The position numbers were made by a program, and so were the translations under genes. DNA of 64,000 bases. Origin: Comamonas sp. lk. Lineage in GTDB: Bacteria; Pseudomonadota; Gammaproteobacteria; Burkholderiales; Burkholderiaceae_C. The stretch is from NCBI RefSeq assembly GCF_900564145.1, contig NZ_UOOB01000001.1:1463732-1527731 (forward strand), read 5' to 3'. Of this stretch, positions 7,849 to 15,970 are shown piece after piece; the first letter of the stretch is position 1, and every line of letters begins with the position of its first letter. The notes under the pieces were generated by a model. It searched no databases and had not been told where the DNA came from. It was given only the letters and a program-made list of their open reading frames with translations.

Positions 7849-8720
7849 CGCGCACTCCTCCCGAACAGGCCTGTGGGCTTGAACAACAGCACCAGCAAGA
7901 ACACGGCGTAATTGACGGCCAGCGTCAGGCCGGGATCGACAAAGGACGCCACCAGCGTCTCGGCAAAACCCAGCAACATGCCGGCCACTAGGCAGCCCAT
8001 GAGGTTGCCCACGCCGCCCATGATGACCACGATCAGCGCCTTCATCGCAAACATGGTGCCCATGCCGGCCGAGAAGGGCAGAAACATGCTGACCAGCACA
8101 CCGCAGACGGCGACCAGTGCACCGCCCAGGCCGTAGGCCAGAGCTGCCGTGCTGCGCACATTGATGCCGACCAGATGCGCGAATTGCGGTGCCACCGAGA
8201 CGGCACGCACCACGGCCCCGGCCCGGGTGCGGGTCAGCAGCAGATACAGTCCGCCGCCCAGCACGATGGCAAAGCCCAGCACCAGCAGGCGGTTGGCCGC
8301 CACCTTGCTGCCGAAAATCTCCAGCGGCTCGGACAGATAGGTATAGCTGTGATAATCGCCGCCAAACAGCACCATCATCACGCCTTGCACCACAAACAGC
8401 ATGCCGAAGGTGGCGAGTATGGAGTCCACTTCCAGCGACGGCCCGCCCTTGGCGCGGCGCACCAGTGGGGTCAGCAGCAGTTGGTAAATGGCCCACTGCA
8501 CCGCAAAACCCAGCGGCACCACCAGCGCCAGCAGGAGCAGCGGCGAAATGCCCCAGCTGCTGACGGCAAAAAAAGCCAGGAAAGCCGGCGCAATCAGAAA
8601 CTCCCCATACGAGAGATTCATGATGCGGGCCACGCCGTACTGCAGCGTCAGCCCCATGGCAATCAAGCCGTAGAGCCCGCCCAGCATGGCGCCGGCGAGA
8701 AGGATGTCTATTAAATTCAT
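7845..8720 (-). CDS. livH: branched-chain amino acid-type ABC transporter permease (LivH)
   Basis: A 291-residue inner-membrane permease with about eight hydrophobic segments. Landmarks are the first helix LIDILLAGAMLGGLYGLIAMGLTL, the NLSYGEFLIAPAF motif and the loop TRAGAVVRAVSVAPQFAHLVGINV. It begins a tightly coupled four-gene block, separated from the binding-protein gene by 222 bases holding a strong hairpin. Confidence 0.93.
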   Translation of the reverse strand: MNLIDILLAGAMLGGLYGLIAMGLTLQYGVARIMNLSYGEFLIAPAFLAFFAVSSWGISPLLLLALVVPLGFAVQWAIYQLLLTPLVRRAKGGPSLEVDSILATFGMLFVVQGVMMVLFGGDYHSYTYLSEPLEIFGSKVAANRLLVLGFAIVLGGGLYLLLTRTRAGAVVRAVSVAPQFAHLVGINVRSTAALAYGLGGALVAVCGVLVSMFLPFSAGMGTMFAMKALIVVIMGGVGNLMGCLVAGMLLGFAETLVASFVDPGLTLAVNYAVFLLVLLFKPTGLFGRSAR

Positions 8721-8837
8721 AGCGTATAGCGCTGGAGATGCATTGTTCTTGTTATGAAATCAGGCAAAAGTGCATAAAAGGCATGCACCGCCCGCTCTTG
8801 TTTTGATAGTTCTTGCAGAGCTGGGCGAAATGTTTGA

Positions 8838-8849
8838 GAGGCATGCCTC
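8838..8849. other. 12-bp perfect palindrome in the binding protein-livH gap
   Basis: The sequence GAGGCATGCCTC is self-complementary. It lies upstream of livH and just before the larger hairpin of the same gap. It could be part of an RNA structure or a protein site; nothing distinguishes these from sequence alone. Confidence 0.4.
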
Positions 8850-8862
8850 AGTTGGGAACACC

Positions 8863-8933
8863 GAGCAAGAGCCTAGGAGGCCCCGCCGCGAAGGTGCTAT
8901 TCCCGAGGCGCAAAGCCCCTCAGGAATAGCACT
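8863..8933. repeat. dispersed hairpin repeat, copy B, including hairpin 8894-8932
   Basis: This element begins GAGCAAGAGCC and contains GCGAAGG and GGCGCAAAGCCCCTCAGG, and shares these blocks in the same order with a second copy at 52100-52185. Its right half forms a strong hairpin: GTGCTATTCC (8894-8903) with GGAATAGCAC (8923-8932), extended inside by GAGG/CCTC. Lying between the binding-protein gene and livH, it probably stabilises or partly terminates the upstream message so that binding protein is made in excess (inference). Confidence 0.65.
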
Positions 8934-8942
8934 TCAATGTTT

Positions 8943-10175
8943 TCAGGGCGTGACGCGTGGAATCACTGCCGGCTTCGCGCCAGCACGAGTGGTCGGGGCA
9001 ACCGCATTGAACTCGCCGTTTTGCCACTGACCCACATGCCAGAGCTTGGTCAACATCTGGTTTTCCAGCTTTACCGTACCCAGCACGGTCTCGAAGCTGC
9101 CGGTCTTGAGCTCCTGTGTCACGGCAGCGCGATCGATCTTGCCCACGCGCTCTATGGCCTGCTGCAGCATCTGCAGCGAGGTGTAGACGATGGGGCTGGC
9201 AAAGCGGTCGGATTCCTGACCCGTGACCTCCTTGAAGCGCTTCAGATAAGCCTGCATTTGCGGATTGCTGGTATCGATGCCGCCCGGGGCCATCATGCCT
9301 TCGGCCACCGCGCCAAACTTGCCCTTGAACATGGGGAACTGTGTGCCCACGCCGGTGAACATCACCTTGGGTGCCAGGCCCTGAGTTCTGGCCTGCTCGG
9401 TGATCAGCATGGTGTCCGGCGGGTAGGAGTAGGCGACAAAGGTGTCGGCACCCTTGCCCTTGGCCTCGTTGATCACCGGCGTCATATCCTGCGTGCCGAT
9501 CGGATAGCTTTTGTCGTAGACCAGCTCGAAGCCATGCTGCTTGGCCGCCTTGCGGGTGGCATTGGCCAGCTCCACGCCAAAACCGTCGGCAATATTGATC
9601 ATGGCGATCTTGTTGTTGATCTTGCCGTCCTTCTTGGCTTTTTCCAGCATGGCAACCAGGCCTTCGGCGTATTCGCCGCCCGTGCCCAGGAAGAAGAAGG
9701 CGTGCTTCCAGCGCTTGGCCAGATCGGGCGCCTTGTCGGTCACCGAGGTGGCGGCCAGCAGCGGGTATTTGTGCTTTTCATAGGTGGGGCCTACGGCCAG
9801 GTTGGAGCCCGTGCCCCAGGGCGGCAGCACAAAGTCCACCTTGTCCTGGGTGATCAGACGCTCGGTGGCGCGCACCGCTTCCTCGGTGCTGGAGCGGTCG
9901 TCGTATTCGATGACTTCCAGCGGCACGCGTTTGTTATAGGCCTTGAGCAGGATGCCGCCGGCATCGTTGATCTCCTTGACCCAGAGCTTGTAATTGGGCG
10001 CTGTGGTGACCGAGGTGCCGCCGGAGTTGACGCCGGTCTTGGCAATGGCCCAGCCTATGCGGATCGACTTGGGAGCCTCTTGCGCCATGGCTTGCGCGGC
10101 CACAGAGCCCAGACCTGCGATGGCCGCAGCCACTGCGATACGTTTCAGAACAAAGCGCTTGCTGGCGAATGTCAT
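8943..10175 (-). CDS. ABC transporter periplasmic substrate-binding protein (Leu/Ile/Val-BP family)
   Basis: A 410-residue periplasmic binding protein. The signal peptide (residues about 1-32, ending AMAQEAP) is followed by the peripla_BP_6 fold with IRIGWAIAKTGVNSGG at the start and VDFVLPPWGTGSNLAVGPTYEKHKYPLLAATS in the first lobe. It begins the operon encoding two permeases, two ATPases and an aldehyde dehydrogenase. This family binds amino acids, amides, short-chain or aromatic carboxylates; substrate cannot be read from the sequence. Confidence 0.92.
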   Translation of the reverse strand: MTFASKRFVLKRIAVAAAIAGLGSVAAQAMAQEAPKSIRIGWAIAKTGVNSGGTSVTTAPNYKLWVKEINDAGGILLKAYNKRVPLEVIEYDDRSSTEEAVRATERLITQDKVDFVLPPWGTGSNLAVGPTYEKHKYPLLAATSVTDKAPDLAKRWKHAFFFLGTGGEYAEGLVAMLEKAKKDGKINNKIAMINIADGFGVELANATRKAAKQHGFELVYDKSYPIGTQDMTPVINEAKGKGADTFVAYSYPPDTMLITEQARTQGLAPKVMFTGVGTQFPMFKGKFGAVAEGMMAPGGIDTSNPQMQAYLKRFKEVTGQESDRFASPIVYTSLQMLQQAIERVGKIDRAAVTQELKTGSFETVLGTVKLENQMLTKLWHVGQWQNGEFNAVAPTTRAGAKPAVIPRVTP

Positions 10176-10238
10176 GCTTGTCTCCTCTTGGGTGAATGGT
10201 TCCGGTTAGGCTCCGGTTTTTTGTCCATCGTAGGAAAA

Positions 10239-10275
10239 GACGTCAGCAGGGGTTTGTCTGGACGTGCACAACGTC
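10239..10275. promoter_or_regulatory. candidate operator cluster with repeated GACGT motifs
   Basis: Between the divergent importer operon and AraC-type regulator gene are GACGTC (10239-10244) and the inverted repeat GACGT-N5-ACGTC (10261-10275). Their position in the 242-base divergent region makes them candidate binding sites for the regulator. AraC-family proteins often prefer direct repeats, so the assignment is tentative. Confidence 0.35.
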
Positions 10276-10417
10276 TTGTCTCGCGGTGCAGCCCTATGTG
10301 GGTAAACACGGATTTCCCTGCATGGCAAACGACAGGCCAGATGCACGCATCGGCTGCTATGGATAATGAAGCATCCTGCTGTGCCCTCTTGTCGAAAACC
10401 TGCTCTCAGGAGTCTCC

Positions 10418-11392
10418 ATGTCCCACGCCGCCCCCGCTTATCAGATGACCGAGATGCAAGGCGCTCAGGCCGTGGGCGCGTGGCAGCAGTGGATGTCCTC
10501 GCTCTATGGGCTGGAAAGCGATATCTATGGCGACACGCACTTCGCTGCGCGGCTGGGCACCTTCGAGCTGGGGCGGGTGGGCATGACCAAGATCGAGGCG
10601 GGCCGCCACCGCGTGCGCCGCACCTCGGACTCCATGGCCAGCCGCAGCACGGACTTTCTCAAGATCGTTGCCCCCTGGCAGGGTTGCGCCACCGTGCGCC
10701 AGAAAGGGCGCGAGGCCCGCGCCCGCAGCGGCCAGTGGTTGATTTATGACAGCACGCAGGAGTACGAGGTGCTCAACCCCGAGTGGAGTGAGCACCTGAT
10801 CGTCACCCTGCCCAAAAGTCGATTCGAAGACCATGGTCGCGCCATCGATGCGATCATGGGCTCTTATGTGGGAGGCGGTCAGGGCGTATCGCGCATTGCC
10901 CTGGATGTGATGCGCGGCACGTTTGCCGAATGCCAGGCCATGGGCGAGGGCCTGGCCCAGCATGTGACGGATGCGCTGGTACAACTGATCGAACTCTCGC
11001 TGCTCGACGCCTGCGGCCGAACGGCGATGCTGACGCCGGCCGAGCTGCTCAAAAGCCGTATCAAGACCTACGTGCGCCAGCATCTGCGCGATCCGGGTCT
11101 GACGGTGGAGGCCATGGCTGGCGCGCTCAACTGCAGCAAGCGCCATCTCTACAACGCGTTTGCCGATGAGGTGTTGAGCATCAGCCAGTTCGTCTGGGCC
11201 GAGCGCGTGGCCTTGTTTCAGCGTGAATTGGCCCAGCCAGGACAGCAGCACTGCACCTTGACCGAGCTGGCGCTGGCCTGCGGCTTTGCCAGCGGCGCGC
11301 ACCTGAGCCGCACCTTCAAACAGCACACCGGACTGACGCCGGCCCAGTTTCGTGCCAGCCAGGGTACGGCAAGCGGAATGCTGCTCAACTGA
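10418..11392 (+). CDS. AraC-family transcriptional regulator with FeaR-like sensor domain
   Basis: A 324-residue regulator. The N-terminal half (about 10-190) matches the AraC-binding-like domain seen in FeaR-type regulators (WQQWMSSLYGLESDIYGD, GQWLIYDSTQEYEV). The C-terminal 100 residues hold two helix-turn-helix motifs, LTVEAMAGALNCSKRHLYNAF and LTELALACGFASGAHLSRTFKQHTGLTPAQFR. CAGGAG at 10407-10412 fixes the start. It is divergent from the importer/aldehyde dehydrogenase operon and most likely controls it. The FeaR group regulates catabolism of aromatic amine/aldehyde compounds, which fits the aldehyde dehydrogenase. Confidence 0.9.
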   Translation: MSHAAPAYQMTEMQGAQAVGAWQQWMSSLYGLESDIYGDTHFAARLGTFELGRVGMTKIEAGRHRVRRTSDSMASRSTDFLKIVAPWQGCATVRQKGREARARSGQWLIYDSTQEYEVLNPEWSEHLIVTLPKSRFEDHGRAIDAIMGSYVGGGQGVSRIALDVMRGTFAECQAMGEGLAQHVTDALVQLIELSLLDACGRTAMLTPAELLKSRIKTYVRQHLRDPGLTVEAMAGALNCSKRHLYNAFADEVLSISQFVWAERVALFQRELAQPGQQHCTLTELALACGFASGAHLSRTFKQHTGLTPAQFRASQGTASGMLLN

Positions 11393-11627
11393 GTATCAAG
11401 CAATCGCTTTCCGCATGACTTGCATACGCTACATGCTATGAATTCTGGGGGCGCAACTGCTGCGTCTGAGTGACGGCCTTGCCCGGGATTCCATGACCTT
11501 GAAGGATCTGAGCTATCACCTTGCCGGTCTGGGCCGCGTCGGCGAGCGATATGGGCGAGATTGCCGGTGATTTTGCTGGCTATAGGACAATGCAGGCCAT
11601 TGCCCTCTCTTTGCGGACTGCTTTCTC
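11393..11627. other. non-coding gap upstream of roxA
   Basis: A 235-base stretch without a credible gene, promoter hexamers or hairpins that I can defend. Near 11575-11590 GGCTATAGGACAATG gives a possible -10-like TATAGG. It separates the AraC-type regulator from roxA. Confidence 0.35.
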
Positions 11628-12758
11628 ATGGATATCAATACACCGCTCACCCTGCTGGGTGGGCTCACGGCTTCCCAGTTCATGCGCAAGCACTGGCATA
11701 AAAAGCCTCTGCTGGTGCGCCAGGCCATTCCCGGTTTCAAGCCTCTGATTCCTCGCGCCAAGCTGCTGGCCATGGCCGGCGAAGACGGTGTGGAATCGCG
11801 TCTGATTCAGCACAACGAAGACGGCAGCTGGAAGCTCAGCCACGGCCCGCTGTCGCGCCGCAGCCTGCCTGCACTCACCAAGCCCGGCTGGACTGCTCTG
11901 GTGCAGGGCGTGGATCTGCATGACAGCAAAGTGCATCAGCTGTTGCAGCAGTTCCGTTTTGTGCCCGAAGCGCGCCTGGATGATCTGATGATCAGCTTTG
12001 CGACCGACCAGGGCGGCGTGGGCGCGCATTTCGACAGCTACGACGTGTTTTTGCTCCAGGCCCATGGCAAGCGTCGCTGGCGCATCGGCCGGCAAAAGGA
12101 CTTCTCGCTACAGCCCGACGTGCCGCTCAAGATATTGGCCAACTTCGAGCCCGAAGAAGAGTTTGTGCTGGAGCCCGGCGACATGCTGTATCTGCCGCCC
12201 AAGTGGGCGCATGACGGTGTGGCCGAAGGCGAGTGCATGACCTACTCCATCGGTTTCCGCTCGCCCGATCGCGGCGAACTGGCCCGCGAGCTGCTGCTGC
12301 GCATGTCGGACGAGCCCGATGAGCCTGAAGCGCCCGTGGTCTATCGCGACCCCAAGCAGGAGGCCGTGACCAATCCCGGTGAGATTCCTGCCGGTCTTTA
12401 TGACTTTGCGCGCGAAGCGCTGCAAAAAGCCATGGCCGAGCCATTGGCGCTGGAACGCGCTCTGGGTGAGCACCTGACCGACCCCAAGGCCAATGTTTGG
12501 TTCGAGCATGGCGAGGAAAACGGCATGTTCGAAAGCGTGGTGCTCGATCGCCGTACCCGCATGATGTATGACGCCAAGCATATTTTCATCAATGGCGAGA
12601 GCTATCTGGCGGGTGGTCGTGATGCCACGCTGATGCGCAAGCTGGCCGATACCCGCGCCCTGTCGCGCAAGGACCTGGCCAGCGCCAGCGATGACGCGCT
12701 GGAGCTGCTGTCGTCCTGGTTTGATGCCGGCTGGGTGAGGTCTGGCGACAACGTGTGA
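11628..12758 (+). CDS. roxA: ribosomal protein uL16 arginine hydroxylase (JmjC/cupin oxygenase, RoxA/YcfD type)
   Basis: A 376-residue Fe(II)/2-oxoglutarate oxygenase. In E. coli the homologue YcfD hydroxylates an arginine of ribosomal protein L16. The iron-binding triad is visible as H134, D136 (GAHFDSYDVFLLQ) and H195 (PPKWAHDGVAEGECMTYSIGFR), in the spacing of the YcfD family. The C-terminal half contains the helical dimerisation segment and the winged-helix-like tail expected of the family (LADTRALSRKDLASASDDALELLSSWFDAGWV). It is monocistronic. The catalytic residues are intact, so activity is expected; the substrate is by family. Confidence 0.9.
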   Translation: MDINTPLTLLGGLTASQFMRKHWHKKPLLVRQAIPGFKPLIPRAKLLAMAGEDGVESRLIQHNEDGSWKLSHGPLSRRSLPALTKPGWTALVQGVDLHDSKVHQLLQQFRFVPEARLDDLMISFATDQGGVGAHFDSYDVFLLQAHGKRRWRIGRQKDFSLQPDVPLKILANFEPEEEFVLEPGDMLYLPPKWAHDGVAEGECMTYSIGFRSPDRGELARELLLRMSDEPDEPEAPVVYRDPKQEAVTNPGEIPAGLYDFAREALQKAMAEPLALERALGEHLTDPKANVWFEHGEENGMFESVVLDRRTRMMYDAKHIFINGESYLAGGRDATLMRKLADTRALSRKDLASASDDALELLSSWFDAGWVRSGDNV

Positions 12759-13141
12759 TGGACTGATCCGCGGGCACGTGCTACCTTCGGGTATTACCTG
12801 CTTGCGGATTGGCAGCCAAGCCCGGCTGGCGCCCACTGGTTCTGCTTGGCATTACGTCAAGAATTGCCAAGCGGCTGTCAGTAAATTGACAGAAACAAAA
12901 TTCTGGTTCACAGTATGCGACAAGACAAGCAAGCGCTTGTCCCGGTCGGTTCGAACTCGGTGATTTGTGCAGAATTGTTTAGTTGCTGTCAGTATCAGTC
13001 AGCAATGGGCAAAACTACCTATAATGCAAATCGAGTCGAATTTACTGTTTGACCTGACTGCCAGAGCGATCAATAGCTGCAAAGGCTGACCGTAATGGCA
13101 ATGCAAATACTGTCTGCTGAACCTACTTTCTAGGAATCGTT
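12759..13141. other. 383-base structure-rich gap upstream of the Ala/Pro lipoprotein gene
   Basis: No gene fits here. The stretch holds several inverted repeats: GCTTGGCA/TGCCAAGC (12844-12872), CTGTCA/TGACAG (12875-12892) and ACAAGC/GCTTGT (12925-12940). The decamer GCTGTCAGTA occurs twice (12874-12883 and 12985-12994). A perfect TATAAT lies at 13020-13025. It is AT-richer than its surroundings, typical of a promoter with operators; the first hairpin may terminate roxA. Confidence 0.55.
13020..13025 (+). promoter_or_regulatory. sigma-70 -10 element of the lipoprotein gene
   Basis: A perfect TATAAT lies 116 bases before the start codon. No good -35 hexamer is found 16-18 bases upstream, suggesting help from an activator, perhaps acting at the repeated GCTGTCAGTA sites. 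The transcript would have a leader of about 110 bases. Confidence 0.55.
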
Positions 13142-13408
13142 ATGAAGAACTCTCTCATTCTGGCTACCGTGATCGCTGCTGCTGCTCTGGCCGCTTGTGG
13201 CAAGAAGGAAGAAGCTGCTCCTGCTGCTGCTCCTGCCGTGGAAGCTCCTGCTGCTCCCGCACCTGCTGCTGAAGCTCCTGCCGCTCCTGCTGCTGACGCT
13301 GCAGCTCCCGCCGCTGATGCAGCTCCTGCTGCCCCTGCTGCTGACGCCGCTCCTGCAGCTCCCGCTGCTGATGCCGCTCCTGCAGCTCCTGCTGAAGCCG
13401 CCAAGTAA
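13142..13408 (+). CDS. small Ala/Pro-rich repeat lipoprotein
   Basis: An 88-residue lipoprotein. The signal peptide ends in a lipobox (LAAC, C19), followed by GKKEE and then almost only Ala, Pro, Asp and Glu. The distal part is built from 9-residue repeats (DAAPAAPAA, beginning at residues 59, 68 and 77), each encoded by nearly identical 27-base units from about 13316. Such a chain should be an extended, mildly acidic envelope tether. ATG 13142 is preceded by TAGGAATCGTT. The gene is followed by a terminator. Function is not known; short Ala/Pro lipoproteins of this kind are usually annotated only as hypothetical. Confidence 0.8.
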   Translation: MKNSLILATVIAAAALAACGKKEEAAPAAAPAVEAPAAPAPAAEAPAAPAADAAAPAADAAPAAPAADAAPAAPAADAAPAAPAEAAK

Positions 13409-13445
13409 TTCGCTGCTTACGCAGGCAGAGGCTTTGGCTTCTGCG

Positions 13446-13475
13446 CAAAAAACCGCACCTTGGTGCGGTTTTTTT
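13446..13475 (+). terminator. intrinsic terminator of the lipoprotein gene
   Basis: AACCGCACC (13451-13459) pairs with GGTGCGGTT (13462-13470) across a 2-base gap, with A and T runs extending the stem and a seven-T tail. Confidence 0.93.
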
Positions 13476-13578
13476 ATGTCCAAAAACTCCAGAGGCTTGG
13501 TCTTTGCCGCAGGCTTGATGCGCTTGCGCCGTAGCAGGTGCCGGCATAGCCAGCTCAACTCTCTGCATGCACCATGAA

Positions 13579-13611
13579 AAAAGCCACCAGGCCCGAAGGC
13601 TGGTGGCTTTT
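13579..13611 (-). terminator. intrinsic terminator downstream of bamC
   Basis: AAAAGCCACCAG (13579-13590) pairs perfectly with CTGGTGGCTTTT (13600-13611). Read leftward it follows the bamC stop codon and is followed by a T run. Confidence 0.88.
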
Positions 13612-13631
13612 GTGCGCAATGCGCTGTGGGT

Positions 13632-14774
13632 TTATTTCAGATCGTCGGTAATGATGCGAACAATGCGCTGGGCATTGGCCGAAGTCTCGGGCTGGCCTTG
13701 CTCGTTGAGCACGCTGACCTGGGACTTGTTGCCGTCGCCCTTGACCAGGATCTGGTACTTGACGGGCGCTGCGGCTTCCGGGCCGCGACTGAAGATCTTG
13801 CTGAAGAAGCCCTTGGAATCGCCCTTGGCATTGGGATCCACGTAGCGCACGAAGTAGATGCCGCGGCTGCGGTCGCGGTCTTCCACGGTGAAGCCGGTGC
13901 GGTCCAGGGCCACGCCCACACGGCGCCATGCACGGTCAAAACCTTCTTCGATCTGCAGCACGGGCTGACCGTTGACGGTGTCCATGCGTGCGACAGCGGC
14001 GCTGCTGGTCACGGCGGCAGACTTGTCGGCCTTGGCGACGGCAGCAGCCTGCTCTTCGCTCACGCCCAGCTTGACCATCATGCGTCGCAGGAATTCGGTT
14101 TCCAGCTCCGGATCACGGGCGCGTGGCTGCCAGATGGTGTTGTCCTTGTTGGTGTTGGTGTAGACCTCTTCCATGCCGCGGTGGGTGACATAGATGTTGG
14201 TCGCGCCATCGGCCTCGCGCTCAAAGCGCACGCGGAACTTGTCGCGTTCGCTGGTGGAGTACAAGGAGTCGAGCATCTTGCCTAGCGTCTTGCGGATGAT
14301 GTCCTGAGGGAGCTTGGCGCGGTTTTCCGCCCAGTCGGTTTCCAGGATGCCCAGTTGGCGGTCTTCGATGGTGAAGATGAAGCCGTTTTCCAGCCAGAAG
14401 TCACGCACGGGCTCCCACAGCTTGTCCGCAGGGCGCTTGACGACCAGCCAGTGCTGGCTGCCTTCACGCTGGATACGGACGTCGCCAATGGCGTTGACCG
14501 CCGTTTGGCGGTCAGCGGGTTGTGCGGTCTTGGCATTGGCCTGCATGGCCGCAGCGGAGACAACGCCGCCGGGCACGTTGTAGCGCGAATCTTGCGACAG
14601 CTGCGTCAGATCCGGGGGGACTTCAAGAGACGGGGCTTGGCTTTTACCGGCGCTCTTGTAGTCGATCTTGGCGTCTTGGAACGTGGTCGTGCAGGCCGAC
14701 AGGCCCAGCGCAATGCTGAGCAGGCCCAAACGTGCAGTGTGTTGTTTCACGCGGATTGTCCTTGGTGCGTTCAT
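13632..14774 (-). CDS. bamC: outer membrane protein assembly factor BamC
   Basis: A 380-residue lipoprotein of the BAM complex, which inserts beta-barrel proteins into the outer membrane. The signal peptide ends in a lipobox (LSAC, C28), followed by the extended conserved segment DYKSAGKSQAPSLEVPPDLTQLSQDSRY that in BamC contacts BamD, and two helix-grip domains (about 100-220 and 270-375). It follows dapA in the same operon, 45 bases downstream, the same gene pairing as in E. coli (dapA-bamC). The length is close to the family norm. Confidence 0.92.
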   Translation of the reverse strand: MNAPRTIRVKQHTARLGLLSIALGLSACTTTFQDAKIDYKSAGKSQAPSLEVPPDLTQLSQDSRYNVPGGVVSAAAMQANAKTAQPADRQTAVNAIGDVRIQREGSQHWLVVKRPADKLWEPVRDFWLENGFIFTIEDRQLGILETDWAENRAKLPQDIIRKTLGKMLDSLYSTSERDKFRVRFEREADGATNIYVTHRGMEEVYTNTNKDNTIWQPRARDPELETEFLRRMMVKLGVSEEQAAAVAKADKSAAVTSSAAVARMDTVNGQPVLQIEEGFDRAWRRVGVALDRTGFTVEDRDRSRGIYFVRYVDPNAKGDSKGFFSKIFSRGPEAAAPVKYQILVKGDGNKSQVSVLNEQGQPETSANAQRIVRIITDDLK

Positions 14775-14819
14775 GCAGTATGCAGTGAGCGAAAAAACCG
14801 CTAGCTTATCTCAACTCGC

Positions 14820-15716
14820 TCAGAGCAAGCCGACTTGGGTCAGCGCACCCTCTACTGTAGCTTCCAAATTCTGGCTCAAAGGCGTCATGGGCAGGCGCAT
14901 CGCGGGGCTGCACAAACCCATGCGGGCTGCTGCCCATTTCACCGGAATGGGATTGGCTTCCACAAACAGGCTCTTGTGCAAAGGCATGAGCTTGAACTGG
15001 ATCTCCATCGCACGCTTGACGTCGCCGGCCAGTGCCGCCTTGCACAGCTCGCTCATCAGGCGAGGGGCCACGTTGGCCGTCACGCTGATATTGCCATGGC
15101 CGCCGCACAGCATCAGGGCCACTGCGGTCGGATCATCGCCAGAGTAGACGCCAAAGCCCTGGGGCACATCGCGAATCAGCCATTGGGCGCGCTCGATATT
15201 GCCCGTGGCTTCCTTGATGCCCACGATGCTGTCGATCTGGGCTAGGCGCAGCACGGTTTCATGCTGCATGTCGGCGACCGAACGGCCGGGCACGTTGTAG
15301 AGCACCAGCGGCAGATCACCCGTGGCTTCGGCAATGGCCTTGAAGTGCTGGTACTGGCCTTCTTGCGTGGGCTTGTTGTAGTAAGGCACTACCTGCAGCT
15401 GGCTGTCCGCGCCAACCTTCTTGGCAAAGCGGGCCAGCTCGATGGCCTCGTGCGTGCTGTTGGCTCCGCAGCCGGCCATGATGGAGACGCGGCCTGCCGC
15501 CTGCTCCACCGAGACGCGGATGATTTCGCAGTGTTCTTCCACATTGACTGTGGGCGATTCGCCGGTAGTGCCGACCACACCGATGCAATCCGTGCCTTCA
15601 GCCACATGCCAGTCTATGAGTTTGCGCAGCGCCGGGTAGTCGACGCTACCGTCTTGGTGCATGGGCGTGATGAGGGCAACAATGCTGCCAGTGAGAGCAA
15701 CGGAAGGTGATGTCAT
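14820..15716 (-). CDS. dapA: 4-hydroxy-tetrahydrodipicolinate synthase
   Basis: A 298-residue cytoplasmic aldolase that condenses pyruvate and aspartate semialdehyde in lysine/diaminopimelate synthesis. Schiff-base K168 (VGIKEATG), Y140 (LVLYNVPGR) and the GTTGES loop (49-54) are present. First gene of the dapA-bamC operon. The AT-rich upstream gap holds an inverted repeat that may control it. Confidence 0.96.
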   Translation of the reverse strand: MTSPSVALTGSIVALITPMHQDGSVDYPALRKLIDWHVAEGTDCIGVVGTTGESPTVNVEEHCEIIRVSVEQAAGRVSIMAGCGANSTHEAIELARFAKKVGADSQLQVVPYYNKPTQEGQYQHFKAIAEATGDLPLVLYNVPGRSVADMQHETVLRLAQIDSIVGIKEATGNIERAQWLIRDVPQGFGVYSGDDPTAVALMLCGGHGNISVTANVAPRLMSELCKAALAGDVKRAMEIQFKLMPLHKSLFVEANPIPVKWAAARMGLCSPAMRLPMTPLSQNLEATVEGALTQVGLL

Positions 15717-15970
15717 GTCCGCAATATGAAACGGGAAAAGGTCATTCTACAAACAGGGCCGCAGGTAAATATGTGGTTTAACTGCGCAAGCTGCGAGCAA
15801 ATCGGGTTTTTTGTCAGATTGTTTTAATTATCTGACGATTTGACGGAAATTTAATTGTATCGATGTCGGATTGCTGTGTGCTTGTCAGGTTTTTTCCTGC
15901 CCGGCTCACCATTTCCTGAGCGCATCCAGGCTTCTCAAGCGGCTTGGAAAGCCTTGGACATTCAAGGTGA
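15717..15970. promoter_or_regulatory. AT-rich dapA upstream region with inverted repeat 15813-15836
   Basis: A 254-base gap that is markedly AT-rich between 15770 and 15870. It contains GTCAGAT (15813-15819) and ATCTGAC (15830-15836), a perfect 7-bp inverted repeat with a 10-base spacer, about 100 bases upstream of dapA. It could be an operator or a hairpin. The end of the methyltransferase gene lies on the other side, so the repeat could alternatively end that message. Confidence 0.5.

Noticed and set aside
12844..12940. Cluster of inverted repeats considered as a possible CRISPR or integron attachment site
   Set aside because: There are no regularly spaced identical repeats and no cas or integrase gene; the repeats differ from one another and suit promoter operators.
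13130..13558. Antisense frames rich in Ser/Arg or Gln/Glu opposite the Ala/Pro lipoprotein
   Set aside because: They arise from the GCT/CCT codon repeats of the lipoprotein gene; the plus-strand product has a signal peptide and lipobox.
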